Origin: JBBSIN01 sp038232055
GTDB lineage: Bacteria; Actinomycetota; Actinomycetes; JADGOV01
Length of the DNA: 22,965 nt
Direction of reading: 5' to 3'
Assembly (NCBI GenBank): GCA_038232055.1
Contig: JBBSIN010000038.1
Location: 1 to 22,965 of the forward strand
Shown here: in pieces, positions 16,373 to 22,965 of the stretch
How the letters are laid out: every line of letters starts with the position of its first letter
How positions within the stretch are numbered: position 1 is the stretch's first letter
Notes under the pieces: generated by a model
Database searches by the model: none
What the model was told of the DNA's origin: nothing
The model's input: the letters and a program-made list of their open reading frames with translations, nothing else
Translations under genes and position numbers: made by a program

Positions 16373-18106
16373 CTACTTCATCACGCCGAGCGCTGCGTAG
16401 TCGTACATCCCGAAGGCGGCCGTAATGAACGCGTTCGTCAGCCGACTGCTGTGCAGGTCGAGCGCCTTGTCGTACAGGAACGGCACGTACCCGGCGGAGT
16501 CGACGACTGCCTTGTCGACGTTGGTCCACTGGGTCTGCCGCGTGGCGTCATCGGTGGCCGCGAGGGCCGAGTCGATGCCGTTGTTGATGGCGGGCAGGTT
16601 GAGCTCGGGGTAGTTGCTGTTGCCCTGCGGCAAAATCGAGCGGCCGTCCACGATGAAGTGGTAGAAGCCGTACGGTGCCGGCCAGTCCGGGCCCCAACCG
16701 CCGAACATCATGCCGAACTTCTGCTTGTGCACCTGGGCCGGAATCCCGACCTGGGCGCTGTAGTACTGCGATGCGTCGAACTGGTCAATGGTCGCCTTGA
16801 TCCCGATCTTCTGAAGGTCGGCCTGCAGCGCCTCGGCCTGCTTGACCTCCTTACCCTTGTTGCGCGTCGCGATCTTCGTCGTGAAGCCGTTCGGCTGCCC
16901 GCACGCGGCGAGCTCCGCCTTGGCCTTCTCGACGTTGCCGGTGCCCGCGTTCTCCGGGTAGAGGTCGAACTTCTGGTAGAACTGCAAGGTCGGCGGGCTC
17001 ATCGTGGTCGCGATGTCGCCGCCACCCTTCGGACCACCACGTGAGAGCTGCTGCGCCTTCTTGTTCACGATGTAGGCGACAGCCTTGCGGCAGTGGACGT
17101 TGTCGAACGGCTTGACCTTGGTGAAGATGCCGATGAACCGCAGGAAGCCGGTCAGCGGGTTGTCGGACCGCGCCTGCAGCTGCTGGTTGGTCAGGATCTT
17201 CGCCTGGGTGGCGATCTGGACGCCGGTACCGCCGGCGTCCACGTCGGCCTGGTCACTCGCCAACCGGTTGTCGATGTCGTTCGGGTCCAGCCCCATGGTC
17301 ATGATGACCTTGTCGGGCAAGGCCTTGCGGACGGTGTCGTTGCTCCAGTTCTCGTTGCGGACGAACGAGATTACCTTGTTCGGGGTGTACTTCTCGATCT
17401 TGTAGGGACCGGTTGCCACCGGCGCGAAGGTGTACTTCGTTCCGGTGTCCTTCGCCTGCGGCACCGGCGTGGACGTCGGCATCGCCATGACGTAGTTCCA
17501 GTCGGAGAACGGCCGCTTCAGCTTGAAGATGATCGTCTTGTCGTCCGGGGTCTGGATGGAGGCGAGGCCCGCCTTGTTCTTGTAGGGACCCTTGTACGAC
17601 GATCCGCCGACAAGCTCGTCGATGACGTAGGTCGGCCCGCCGTTGATGACGTCAGTGGCGAAGACGCGCTCGATGCCGTACTTGATGTCCTTGGAGGTGA
17701 TGGGCGTGCCGTCCTGGAACTTGATGCCGTCCTTCAGCGTGTACTTCCAGGTCTTCTGGCCGTCGCTGATCTGCGGCTCGCTGGCGGCGAGGTCCGGCAC
17801 GACCTTGGCCGGGCCGGGCTTGGAGTCGTACATCATGAGGCCACGGGAGAGCAGCCGCTGCATGTTCCAGCAAAACGCGTAGTACGTGCGCTGCGGGTCC
17901 CAGTAGTCACAGTCGGAGGAGTTGAGCAGCTGTAGCGTGCCGCCCTTCTTGTCCGACGCCTGATAGACGTCGGACTTTCCGGTGCTGCCACTGGAGCCGG
18001 TCTTGGGGCTGCTGCTGCTGTTGCCGCCGCCGCCACACGCGGTGGCTGCGACAGCGAGGGCTACCGTGGCTGCCCCCGCGCGTGCGAGGTGCCGGTAATT
18101 GGTCAT
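16373..18106 (-). CDS. Peptide-type ABC transporter substrate-binding lipoprotein (SBP family 5)
   Basis: The extracellular receptor of the importer. The 577-aa protein starts with a lipoprotein signal: positively charged N-terminus, hydrophobic GAATVALAVAATA and lipobox Cys at residue 24, followed by a Gly/Ser-rich linker. The mature part is a DppA/OppA-type family-5 binding protein: GGTLQLLNSSDCDYWDPQRTYY, VVPDLAASEPQISDGQKTWKYTLKDGIKFQDGTPITSKDIKYGIERVF, FAPVATGPYKIEKYTPNKVISFVRNENW, FDNVHCRKAVAYIVNKKAQ and GGWGPDWPAPYGFYHFIVDG. The substrate cannot be read from sequence; peptides are the family default. The ATG at 18106 follows GGAAGGA by 11 bases. It lies between the two permease genes instead of leading the operon. 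Confidence 0.94.
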   Translation of the reverse strand: MTNYRHLARAGAATVALAVAATACGGGGNSSSSPKTGSSGSTGKSDVYQASDKKGGTLQLLNSSDCDYWDPQRTYYAFCWNMQRLLSRGLMMYDSKPGPAKVVPDLAASEPQISDGQKTWKYTLKDGIKFQDGTPITSKDIKYGIERVFATDVINGGPTYVIDELVGGSSYKGPYKNKAGLASIQTPDDKTIIFKLKRPFSDWNYVMAMPTSTPVPQAKDTGTKYTFAPVATGPYKIEKYTPNKVISFVRNENWSNDTVRKALPDKVIMTMGLDPNDIDNRLASDQADVDAGGTGVQIATQAKILTNQQLQARSDNPLTGFLRFIGIFTKVKPFDNVHCRKAVAYIVNKKAQQLSRGGPKGGGDIATTMSPPTLQFYQKFDLYPENAGTGNVEKAKAELAACGQPNGFTTKIATRNKGKEVKQAEALQADLQKIGIKATIDQFDASQYYSAQVGIPAQVHKQKFGMMFGGWGPDWPAPYGFYHFIVDGRSILPQGNSNYPELNLPAINNGIDSALAATDDATRQTQWTNVDKAVVDSAGYVPFLYDKALDLHSSRLTNAFITAAFGMYDYAALGVMK

Positions 18107-18190
18107 TCCTGGTGGTGTCCTTCCTGAGATTCGGACTGGGTTCGCTCCCGGGCCGGCGGCCGCACGGACGGGAGACGTCTTGGGTTGACC

Positions 18191-18209
18191 TGACGCCCGG
18201 CGGGCGTCA
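18191..18209 (-). other. Perfect hairpin on the permease C stop codon
   Basis: TGACGCCC (18191-18198) and GGGCGTCA (18202-18209) form a perfect 8-bp stem with a three-base loop. One arm contains the stop codon of the permease C gene. No T-run follows. It may protect the upstream message or limit read-through into the binding-protein gene. Confidence 0.5.
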
Positions 18210-19208
18210 ACGGCCGCTCCTCGGATCCAGCGCGTCACGCAGTCCGTCGCCGAGGAGGTTGAAGGCCATGACCGTGATGAAGATCGCCATGCCGGGCACG
18301 ACCATGAAGGTGGGGTCGAAGGTGTAGGTATCGACAGCAGTGGAGAGCATGGCGCCCCACGACGCCGTGGGCGCCTTGACACCGACGCCGAGGAACGACA
18401 GCGCCGCCTCGAACAAGATATTCGTCGGAATGATCAGCGTCGAGTAGACGAGGATCGGTGCCACGAGGTTCGGTAGCAGCTCCTTGAACATGATGTACGA
18501 GTTCTTCCCACCAAGGCTGCGCGAGGCTTCGACGAACTCTTTCTCGCGAAGTGAGAGCGTCTGACCGCGGATGATGCGGCCGATGTAGGGCCATTGGAAG
18601 AATCCGATGATGCCGATCAGAACCGCGATGCGCAGCGTGCTGCCGGACAGGCCGAAGGCCCGGTCCGGGATGACCGCGACGAGCGCGATGGCGAAGAGCA
18701 GCAGTGGGAAGGCGAGGAGCAGGTCCATCAGCCGGCTGACCGCGTTGTCGATCCAGCCACCGAAGAAGCCGGCGATGACGCCCATGACCGAGCCGATGAC
18801 CACGGCGACGATCGTGGCGAGGAAGGCCACCAGGAGGGACACGCGTGCGCCGTAGACGATCCGGCTGAACACATCGCGACCGTTGGTCGGCTCCACACCG
18901 AGCAGGTGCTGGGTGTTGATGCCGCCGAAGCGCCCCACCGGGGCGCCGATGTTGGGGTCGAGCAGCTCGTAGTTGGGCTGGTTCGGCGGGTGGCCGAACA
19001 GCTTCACCAGCAGTGGGGCGAAGATCGCTGTCAGGATGAGCAGCACCACGACGACGGCGCCACCAATGGCGACCTTGTCGCGCTTGAGTCGCAGCCAGGC
19101 GATCTGGCCGAGCGACCGGCCCTCGATCTTCTTTCCATCGGCGCCGGCGAGTGCGGTCTCCGGCGCTGCCTCGGTCGCCGAGGTCTGGACATCGAGGGGA
19201 GTCGTCAT
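18207..19208 (-). CDS. Dipeptide/oligopeptide ABC transporter permease (DppC/OppC type)
   Basis: Second transmembrane subunit. The 333-aa protein has the cytosolic N-terminal stretch EGRSLGQIAWLRLKRDKVAIGG typical of OppC-type permeases, then a first helix (AVVVVLLILTAIFAPLLVKLF), the outer-loop motif QHLLGVEPTNGRDVFSRIVYGARVSLLVAF and further helices. The ATPase-coupling motif is EFVEASRSLGGKNSYIMFKELLPNLVAPILV. The end, LGDGLRDALDPRSGR, is a classic family C-terminus. Start ATG at 19208; AGGAGGG lies 13 bases upstream, a rather long spacing. It is the first gene of the operon, which is unusual since canonical dpp/opp operons begin with the binding protein. Confidence 0.94.
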   Translation of the reverse strand: MTTPLDVQTSATEAAPETALAGADGKKIEGRSLGQIAWLRLKRDKVAIGGAVVVVLLILTAIFAPLLVKLFGHPPNQPNYELLDPNIGAPVGRFGGINTQHLLGVEPTNGRDVFSRIVYGARVSLLVAFLATIVAVVIGSVMGVIAGFFGGWIDNAVSRLMDLLLAFPLLLFAIALVAVIPDRAFGLSGSTLRIAVLIGIIGFFQWPYIGRIIRGQTLSLREKEFVEASRSLGGKNSYIMFKELLPNLVAPILVYSTLIIPTNILFEAALSFLGVGVKAPTASWGAMLSTAVDTYTFDPTFMVVPGMAIFITVMAFNLLGDGLRDALDPRSGR

Positions 19209-19413
19209 GGCGCGGGGTCGGCCCTCCTGCCATTGAGTGGGGTCGCGGGCCACGTCGACCGTGGCCGCGCGCGGTACCGTCCTGGAGGGCGACTCTAGGG
19301 CGTTGTATGTAGATCGGGCTAGTCAACGGTCCGCTGTGTCGCGCAATCGTGACCAAGCAGTTATCGCGGCACGCTCGATTTTCGTCGATTTGTCACTCTG
19401 AGTCGCACAGTCA
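19209..19413 (-). promoter_or_regulatory. tpiA - ABC operon intergenic region
   Basis: A 205-bp gap that is A/T-richer than its surroundings between about 19300 and 19400 and is the likely site of the transporter promoter. In the minus sense TTGACT lies at 19326-19321 and TACAAC at 19307-19302, but only 13 bp apart, so the pair is not convincing. No T-tailed terminator was seen after tpiA; only a weak TCGA-CGAAAA-TCGA stem near 19380. Confidence 0.3.
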
Positions 19414-20202
19414 TCACGGCTTGGCGGGAATGGCCCGGCAGATCGCCACGAACTCGTCGACCGACAGGCTGGCGCCGCCAACCAGGCCGCCGTCGACGTC
19501 CGGCTCCGCGAGCAGCGCGGCGGCGTTGTCGCCCTTGACCGACCCGCCGTAGAGGATCCGCACCCCGTCGGCCAGGTCGCCGGAGTACAGCTCGGCCAGT
19601 CCGGTGCGGATCGCGGCACACACCTCCTGCGCGTCGGCAGCCGTCGCGACCTCGCCGGTGCCGATCGCCCAGACCGGTTCGTAGGCCACCACGATGGAGC
19701 GGGCCTGCTCTGCCGGAACCTCCGCGAGGGCCGCTTCGAGCTGCCGCAGGCAGTGCTCGGCATGACCACCGCTCCGGCGGACGTCCAGGTCCTCGCCGAT
19801 GCACAGGATCGGCGTGATCTCGACGGCGCAGGCCGCCGCCAGCTTTGCGGCGACCAGCCCGTCGGTCTCACCGTGGTACTGGCGCCGCTCGGAGTGCCCG
19901 ACCACGACGTAGGTGCAGCCGAGCCGGGCGAGCATCGGGCCCGAGATGTCGCCGGTATGGGCGCCGGACGGGTACGGCGAGAGGTCCTGCGCGCCATAGG
20001 TGATCGGCAGCTTGTCCCCGTCGACGACGGTCTGGACGCTGCGCAGGTCCGTGAACGGTGGGAGGACCGTCACCTCGGCGGCCTCGAGGTCGCGTTCGGT
20101 GAGCGTGAAGACGAGCCGCTGTACGTGCGCGATCGCCTCGAGGTGGTTGAAGTTCATCTTCCAGTTGCCGGCTACGAGCGGCCGGCGCCGACCGGTGGTC
20201 AC
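19414..20202 (-). CDS. tpiA: Triosephosphate isomerase
   Basis: It interconverts dihydroxyacetone phosphate and glyceraldehyde 3-phosphate. The 262-aa protein has all catalytic marks: VAGNWKMN (substrate-binding Asn13 and Lys15), TYVVVGHSERRQYHGETD (catalytic His), VAYEPVWAIGTGEVATAADAQEV (catalytic Glu) and the phosphate-binding YGGSVKGDNAAALLAEPDVDGGLVGGASL. The start is GTG at 20202, overlapping the pgk TGA by four bases (GTGA), so pgk and tpiA are coupled. Confidence 0.96.
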   Translation of the reverse strand: MTTGRRRPLVAGNWKMNFNHLEAIAHVQRLVFTLTERDLEAAEVTVLPPFTDLRSVQTVVDGDKLPITYGAQDLSPYPSGAHTGDISGPMLARLGCTYVVVGHSERRQYHGETDGLVAAKLAAACAVEITPILCIGEDLDVRRSGGHAEHCLRQLEAALAEVPAEQARSIVVAYEPVWAIGTGEVATAADAQEVCAAIRTGLAELYSGDLADGVRILYGGSVKGDNAAALLAEPDVDGGLVGGASLSVDEFVAICRAIPAKP

Positions 20203-21383
20203 TCGTCGGCCAGGGCGGCGAGCCCAGGCAGCGGCTTGCCCTCGAGGTACTCGAGGCTCGCACCGCCGCCGGTGGAGATGTGCCCGAAGTCGTCGTCGGG
20301 CAGCCCCAGTCGACGGACGGCCGCAGCGCTGTCGCCCCCGCCCACGACGGTCAGCCCATCGACCGCCGCCACCGCGCGGGCGACCTCGAGGGTGCCCGCG
20401 GCGAACGGCGCCAGCTCGAAGACGCCCATCGGGCCGTTCCAGAACACCGTCCGGGCTCCGGCGAGGTGCCGACGGAACAGGGCGGCCGTCGCCGCTCCGA
20501 TGTCGAGGCCTTTCTGCCCGGCCGGCATCTCTGTCGCCGCCACGGTCGTCGCGGCCGCGTCGCCGGTCACCTCCGCCGCGACGACGACGTCGACCGGCAG
20601 CACGAGCTTGTCGCCGGCGGAGGTGAGGAGATCGCGGCAGGTGTCGACCTGGTCGTCCTCGAGCAACGAGTCGCCCACCGCCAAGCCCTGTGCCTTGAGA
20701 AAGGTGAAGCACATGCCGCCGCCGACAAGCAGCCGGTCGACCTTGGGCAGCAGGGCCGAGATGACCCCCAGCTTGTCCGACACCTTGGCGCCGCCGAGCA
20801 CGACCACGTAGGGGCGCTGCGGATCGCCGGTGAGCTGCCGCAGCACTTCGACCTCGGCCAGCACCAGGCCGCCGGCAGCATGCGGCAGCCGCTGCGGTAC
20901 GTCGTACACGCTGGCGTGCTTGCGGTGCACGGCCCCGAACGCGTCGTCGACGTAGGCCTCGGCCAACGCCGACAGCTGGTCGGCGAACGCACTGCGCTCG
21001 CCGTCGTCCTTGCTGGTCTCGCCCGGTTCGAAGCGCAGGTTCTCCAGCAGGGCGACCTGGCCGTCGCCGAGGCCCCCGACCGTGGCGCGGGCGCTGGCAC
21101 CGACGACGTCCGACGCGGTCGCGACCGTTCGCTCGAGCAGCTCCCCCAGCCGGGCCCCGACCGGCGCGAGCGAGTACGCCGGATCCGGCGCGCCCTTGGG
21201 CCGGCCTAGGTGGGAACAGACCACGACCCGCGCACCGGCCCCGGTCAGTCGCTGAATCGTCGGCACGCTGGCCCGGATCCGGCCGTCGTCGCCGACCAGC
21301 CCGTCCCGCAGCGGGACGTTGAGGTCGGCGCGCACGAGGATCCGCCTCCCCCGCAGGTTGCCGAGGGACTCGACGCCCCTCAT
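20199..21383 (-). CDS. pgk: Phosphoglycerate kinase
   Basis: It makes ATP from 1,3-bisphosphoglycerate in lower glycolysis. The 394-aa protein has the family blocks ILVRADLNVPLRDG, RIRASVPTIQRL, VVVCSHLGRPKGAPDPAYSLAP, ALLENLRFEPGE, YVDDAFGAVHRKHASV, PYVVVLGGAKVSDKLGVI, VGGGMCFTFLKAQG, FWNGPMGVFELAPFAAGT, VVGGGDSAAAVRRLG and HISTGGGASLEYLEGKPLPGL. The ATG at 21383 matches the usual actinobacterial start (MRGVESLGNLRGRR). It has no ribosome-binding site of its own but overlaps the stop of a five-codon leader frame that does. Upstream, where gap usually lies in actinomycetes, an IS110 element has inserted, so promoter supply may be changed. Confidence 0.96.
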   Translation of the reverse strand: MRGVESLGNLRGRRILVRADLNVPLRDGLVGDDGRIRASVPTIQRLTGAGARVVVCSHLGRPKGAPDPAYSLAPVGARLGELLERTVATASDVVGASARATVGGLGDGQVALLENLRFEPGETSKDDGERSAFADQLSALAEAYVDDAFGAVHRKHASVYDVPQRLPHAAGGLVLAEVEVLRQLTGDPQRPYVVVLGGAKVSDKLGVISALLPKVDRLLVGGGMCFTFLKAQGLAVGDSLLEDDQVDTCRDLLTSAGDKLVLPVDVVVAAEVTGDAAATTVAATEMPAGQKGLDIGAATAALFRRHLAGARTVFWNGPMGVFELAPFAAGTLEVARAVAAVDGLTVVGGGDSAAAVRRLGLPDDDFGHISTGGGASLEYLEGKPLPGLAALADE

Positions 21384-21407
21384 CGAGGAGAGGTCATCTA
21401 GTCTCCT
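21380..21407 (-). promoter_or_regulatory. pgk translation start region: AGGAG plus five-codon leader
   Basis: In the minus sense AGGAG (21407-21403) stands five bases before an ATG (21397-21395) that opens the frame MTSPR and stops at 21382-21380, overlapping the pgk ATG as ATGA. The only good ribosome-binding site therefore serves the leader, and pgk would be translated by reinitiation. The predicted IS boundary falls inside this AGGAG. Confidence 0.45.
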
Positions 21408-21422
21408 GTCGCCCTGGCGGGC

Positions 21423-21600
21423 GGCCCGTTCCGGGCTGAAAATGAGGTCACGGTTGCCCGCTGACGTCGTTGCTCCTTGGTTCGTTGAGGCCGGGATCTA
21501 GTCGGACGCTGGGAGCTGCGCTTTGGGCCCTTCAGTGTTGCTTCGAGCACGCGGATTAGCTTACGTACCAACCCATTGCGGCTCCTGCGGGCAATCGCCT
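21423..21600 (+). ncRNA. Candidate bridge RNA of the IS110 element
   Basis: Three stem-loops lie in the non-coding left part. (1) GGCCCG/CGGGCT at 21423-21437. (2) A stem of 21486-21492 with 21526-21534 (two one-base bulges) whose loop holds ATCTAGTC at 21496-21503, identical to the host sequence at 21396-21403. (3) GAGC-A-CGC (21545-21552) with GCGGCTC (21578-21584), a 7-bp stem with one bulged A. Its 25-base loop opens with GGATTAG then CT (21553-21561); with the preceding C this is the last 8 bases of the window, plus CT. In IS621 the bridge RNA has a target loop then a donor loop, each with a left guide ending at the CT core; order and lengths agree here. No convincing right target or right donor guide was found, so this is a hypothesis. 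Confidence 0.4.
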
Positions 21601-21628
21601 GGACACCTACGGGTGAGGAGGAACCGCA

Positions 21629-22894
21629 GTGTTGGAACCGGCGCACGACCATCAGGAGATCATCGAGCGGATCGCTGCTCTGGACATCGGCAAGGCCACG
21701 CTGGTGTGTTGTGCGCGGGTCCCTGGACCCGGCGGCACCCGCCGGGCGCAGGAGGTGACGACGTACTCCACGATGACCCGGTCGCTGCAGGGCATGGCTG
21801 ACCGGCTCTTGGAGTTGGGCGTCACCAGGGTGGTGATGGAGGCGACCAGCGACTACTGGAAACCGGCGTTCTACCTGCTGGAAGCGCACGGCTTCGAGGT
21901 GTGGCTGGTCAATGCCAAGGACGTCAAGCACCTGCCTGGCCGGCCAAAGACCGACGTGCTGGACGCGGTCTGGCTGTGCAAGATCGCTGAGCGCCAGATG
22001 ATCCGTGCCAGTTTCGTGCCGCCGTCCCCGATCCGGCGGCTGCGGGACCTGACCCGGTACCGGGCCGCGTTGGTCTCGGACCGCACGGGAGAGAAGAACC
22101 GCGCCGAGAAGCTGCTGGAGGACGCCCAGATCAAGCTGTCGGTGGTCGCCTCCGACATCTTCGGGGTGTCCGGACGGGCGATGCTGGACCAGCTGATCGC
22201 CGGCCAGCGCGACCCGAAGGTGCTGGCGCAACTGGCCCGGTCTCGGATGCGGACCAAGGTCCCCCAGCTGGAGGAAGCGTTCGTCGGTCACTTCACCGAC
22301 CATCATGCCTTCCTGCTGACCCGGATGCTCACCCGCATTGACGCGATCAGCGCCGACATCGACTCCCTGGACGCCAGAATCGAGGAGCAGATCGCCCCTT
22401 TCGGTGACGCGGTGGAACGCCTCGATCAGATCCCCGGTGTCGGGCGCACCGCCGCGCACGTGATCATCGCCGAGGTCGGCCTGGACATGAGCCGTTTCCC
22501 AACCGCGGGACACCTGGCGTCCTGGGCCAGGTTCGCGCCTGGGATCAAGGAGTCCGCCGGCCGCAAGAAGGGCAGCGGCAGCACCGGTCACGGCGACGCC
22601 TACCTCGCCCGGGTGCTCGGTGAAGCCGCGGTGGCTGCGAGCAGGACCGACACCTTCCTCGGTGAGCGTTACCAACGGATCGCCCGCCGGCGCGGCAAGA
22701 AGAAGGCCATCGTCGCCATCGGTCGTTCCATCCTGGTCATCATCTGGCACCTGCTGTCCGATCCCGAAGCCCACTTCCACGACCTCGGACCGGACTTCTA
22801 CGACAACCGACTCGGACCCGAACGCATCAAACGCAACCACATCCGCCAGCTCGAAGCCCTCGGCTACCAGGTCACCCTCGAACCCGCGGCCTGA
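21629..22894 (+). CDS. IS110-family transposase (DEDD recombinase)
   Basis: The 421-aa recombinase catalyses excision and insertion of the element. The N-terminal RuvC-like DEDD domain shows Asp19 in AALDIGKATLV, Glu71 in VVMEATSDYW, and Asp109 and Asp112 in GRPKTDVLDAVWLCKIAERQ. A helical middle follows (about residues 140-260). The C-terminal Tnp_IS116/IS110/IS902 domain reads LDQIPGVGRTAAHVIIAEVGLDMSRFPTAGHLASWARFAPGIKESAGRKKGSGSTGHGDAYLARVLGEAA; its Ser/Gly-rich stretch should contain the catalytic serine. GTG at 21629 is preceded by GAGGAGGA at good spacing. The gene looks intact, so the element may be active. It points away from pgk. Confidence 0.95.
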   Translation: MLEPAHDHQEIIERIAALDIGKATLVCCARVPGPGGTRRAQEVTTYSTMTRSLQGMADRLLELGVTRVVMEATSDYWKPAFYLLEAHGFEVWLVNAKDVKHLPGRPKTDVLDAVWLCKIAERQMIRASFVPPSPIRRLRDLTRYRAALVSDRTGEKNRAEKLLEDAQIKLSVVASDIFGVSGRAMLDQLIAGQRDPKVLAQLARSRMRTKVPQLEEAFVGHFTDHHAFLLTRMLTRIDAISADIDSLDARIEEQIAPFGDAVERLDQIPGVGRTAAHVIIAEVGLDMSRFPTAGHLASWARFAPGIKESAGRKKGSGSTGHGDAYLARVLGEAAVAASRTDTFLGERYQRIARRRGKKKAIVAIGRSILVIIWHLLSDPEAHFHDLGPDFYDNRLGPERIKRNHIRQLEALGYQVTLEPAA

Positions 22895-22907
22895 CCACCA
22901 AAAACCC

Positions 22908-22928
22908 CGTCCCGGCTCCGCCGGGACG
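22908..22928 (+). terminator. Hairpin downstream of the transposase gene
   Basis: CGTCCCGG (22908-22915) pairs perfectly with CCGGGACG (22921-22928) around a five-base loop, 13 bp after the transposase stop. No T-run follows. It could end the transposase transcript or block read-through, or be a subterminal structure of the right end. Confidence 0.55.
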
Positions 22929-22965
22929 CTGTCGCCTGCCCACTCACCATCCATTTTCGGATTAG

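Larger units (their letters stand above)
21405..22965 (+). mobile_element. IS110-family insertion sequence upstream of pgk
   Basis: The element carries one DEDD recombinase gene, a ~220-bp structured non-coding left part and a short right part, without terminal inverted repeats, as expected for the IS110 group. Boundaries are inferred. The left edge is placed after CT at 21403-21404, where host sequence ends in ATCTAGT. The right edge is placed at CGGATTAG (22958-22965), the last bases of the window, because both words recur as guide-like words inside the left part. Length would be about 1.56 kb. The next base pair should be the second CT core but is outside the window. Alternative edges are the 8-bp direct repeats CTGTCGCC at 21406-21413 and 22929-22936. 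Confidence 0.7.

Noticed and set aside
21438..22958. GAAAATG / CATTTTC as terminal inverted repeats of the element
   Set aside because: Only seven bases, well inside the predicted left end, and IS110 elements normally lack terminal inverted repeats; probably chance.

Overview
The window is high-GC DNA with GTG starts, 1-4 bp stop/start overlaps and TANNNT-type -10 boxes. Together with the gene content (sufR-sufB, ctaA/ctaB, tkt-tal-zwf-opcA-pgl, rbpA, secG, tpiA-pgk) this points to an actinomycete. From general knowledge, the Mycobacterium tuberculosis chromosome from gap-pgk-tpi-secG through pgl-opcA-zwf-tal-tkt-ctaB to sufR-sufB has the same backbone. The genus cannot be read from the sequence; a Frankia/Sporichthya/Geodermatophilaceae-type lineage is only a guess.

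Layout. 1-1489 (minus): start of a SUF Fe-S assembly operon, with the regulator sufR coupled by an ATGA overlap to a sufB cut by the window edge. 1768-3215 (plus): a decayed DUF222/HNH endonuclease gene (two frameshifts and one in-frame stop). 3275-5166: ctaA (plus) and ctaB (minus), convergent, which make heme A and heme O for cytochrome oxidase. 5370-12083 (plus): a five-gene pentose-phosphate operon tkt-tal-zwf-opcA-pgl. 12128-12863 (minus): rbpA and secG. 12863-19208 (minus): a complete dipeptide/oligopeptide ABC importer in the unusual order permease C - binding lipoprotein - permease B - ATPase D - ATPase F, with hairpins in four of its intergenic gaps; it sits inside the usual tpiA-secG neighbourhood. 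19414-21383 (minus): tpiA and pgk, overlapping by 4 bp. 21405-22965: an IS110-family element inserted directly in front of pgk.

How the genes work together. The plus-strand operon runs the oxidative branch (zwf with its assembly factor opcA, then pgl) and the non-oxidative branch (tkt, tal) of the pentose-phosphate pathway; tpiA and pgk supply lower glycolysis. ctaA/ctaB and suf supply heme and Fe-S cofactors for respiration. rbpA and secG are housekeeping transcription and secretion genes.

The most interesting part is the IS110 element. Upstream of its recombinase is a structured non-coding stretch holding two short guide-like words. One repeats the host sequence left of the element. The other, followed by CT, repeats the last bases of the window and opens the loop of a 7-bp stem. 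This resembles the target and donor loops of a bridge RNA as known for IS621. It was found by eye; the right-hand guides were not identified, and the right junction is not in the window.
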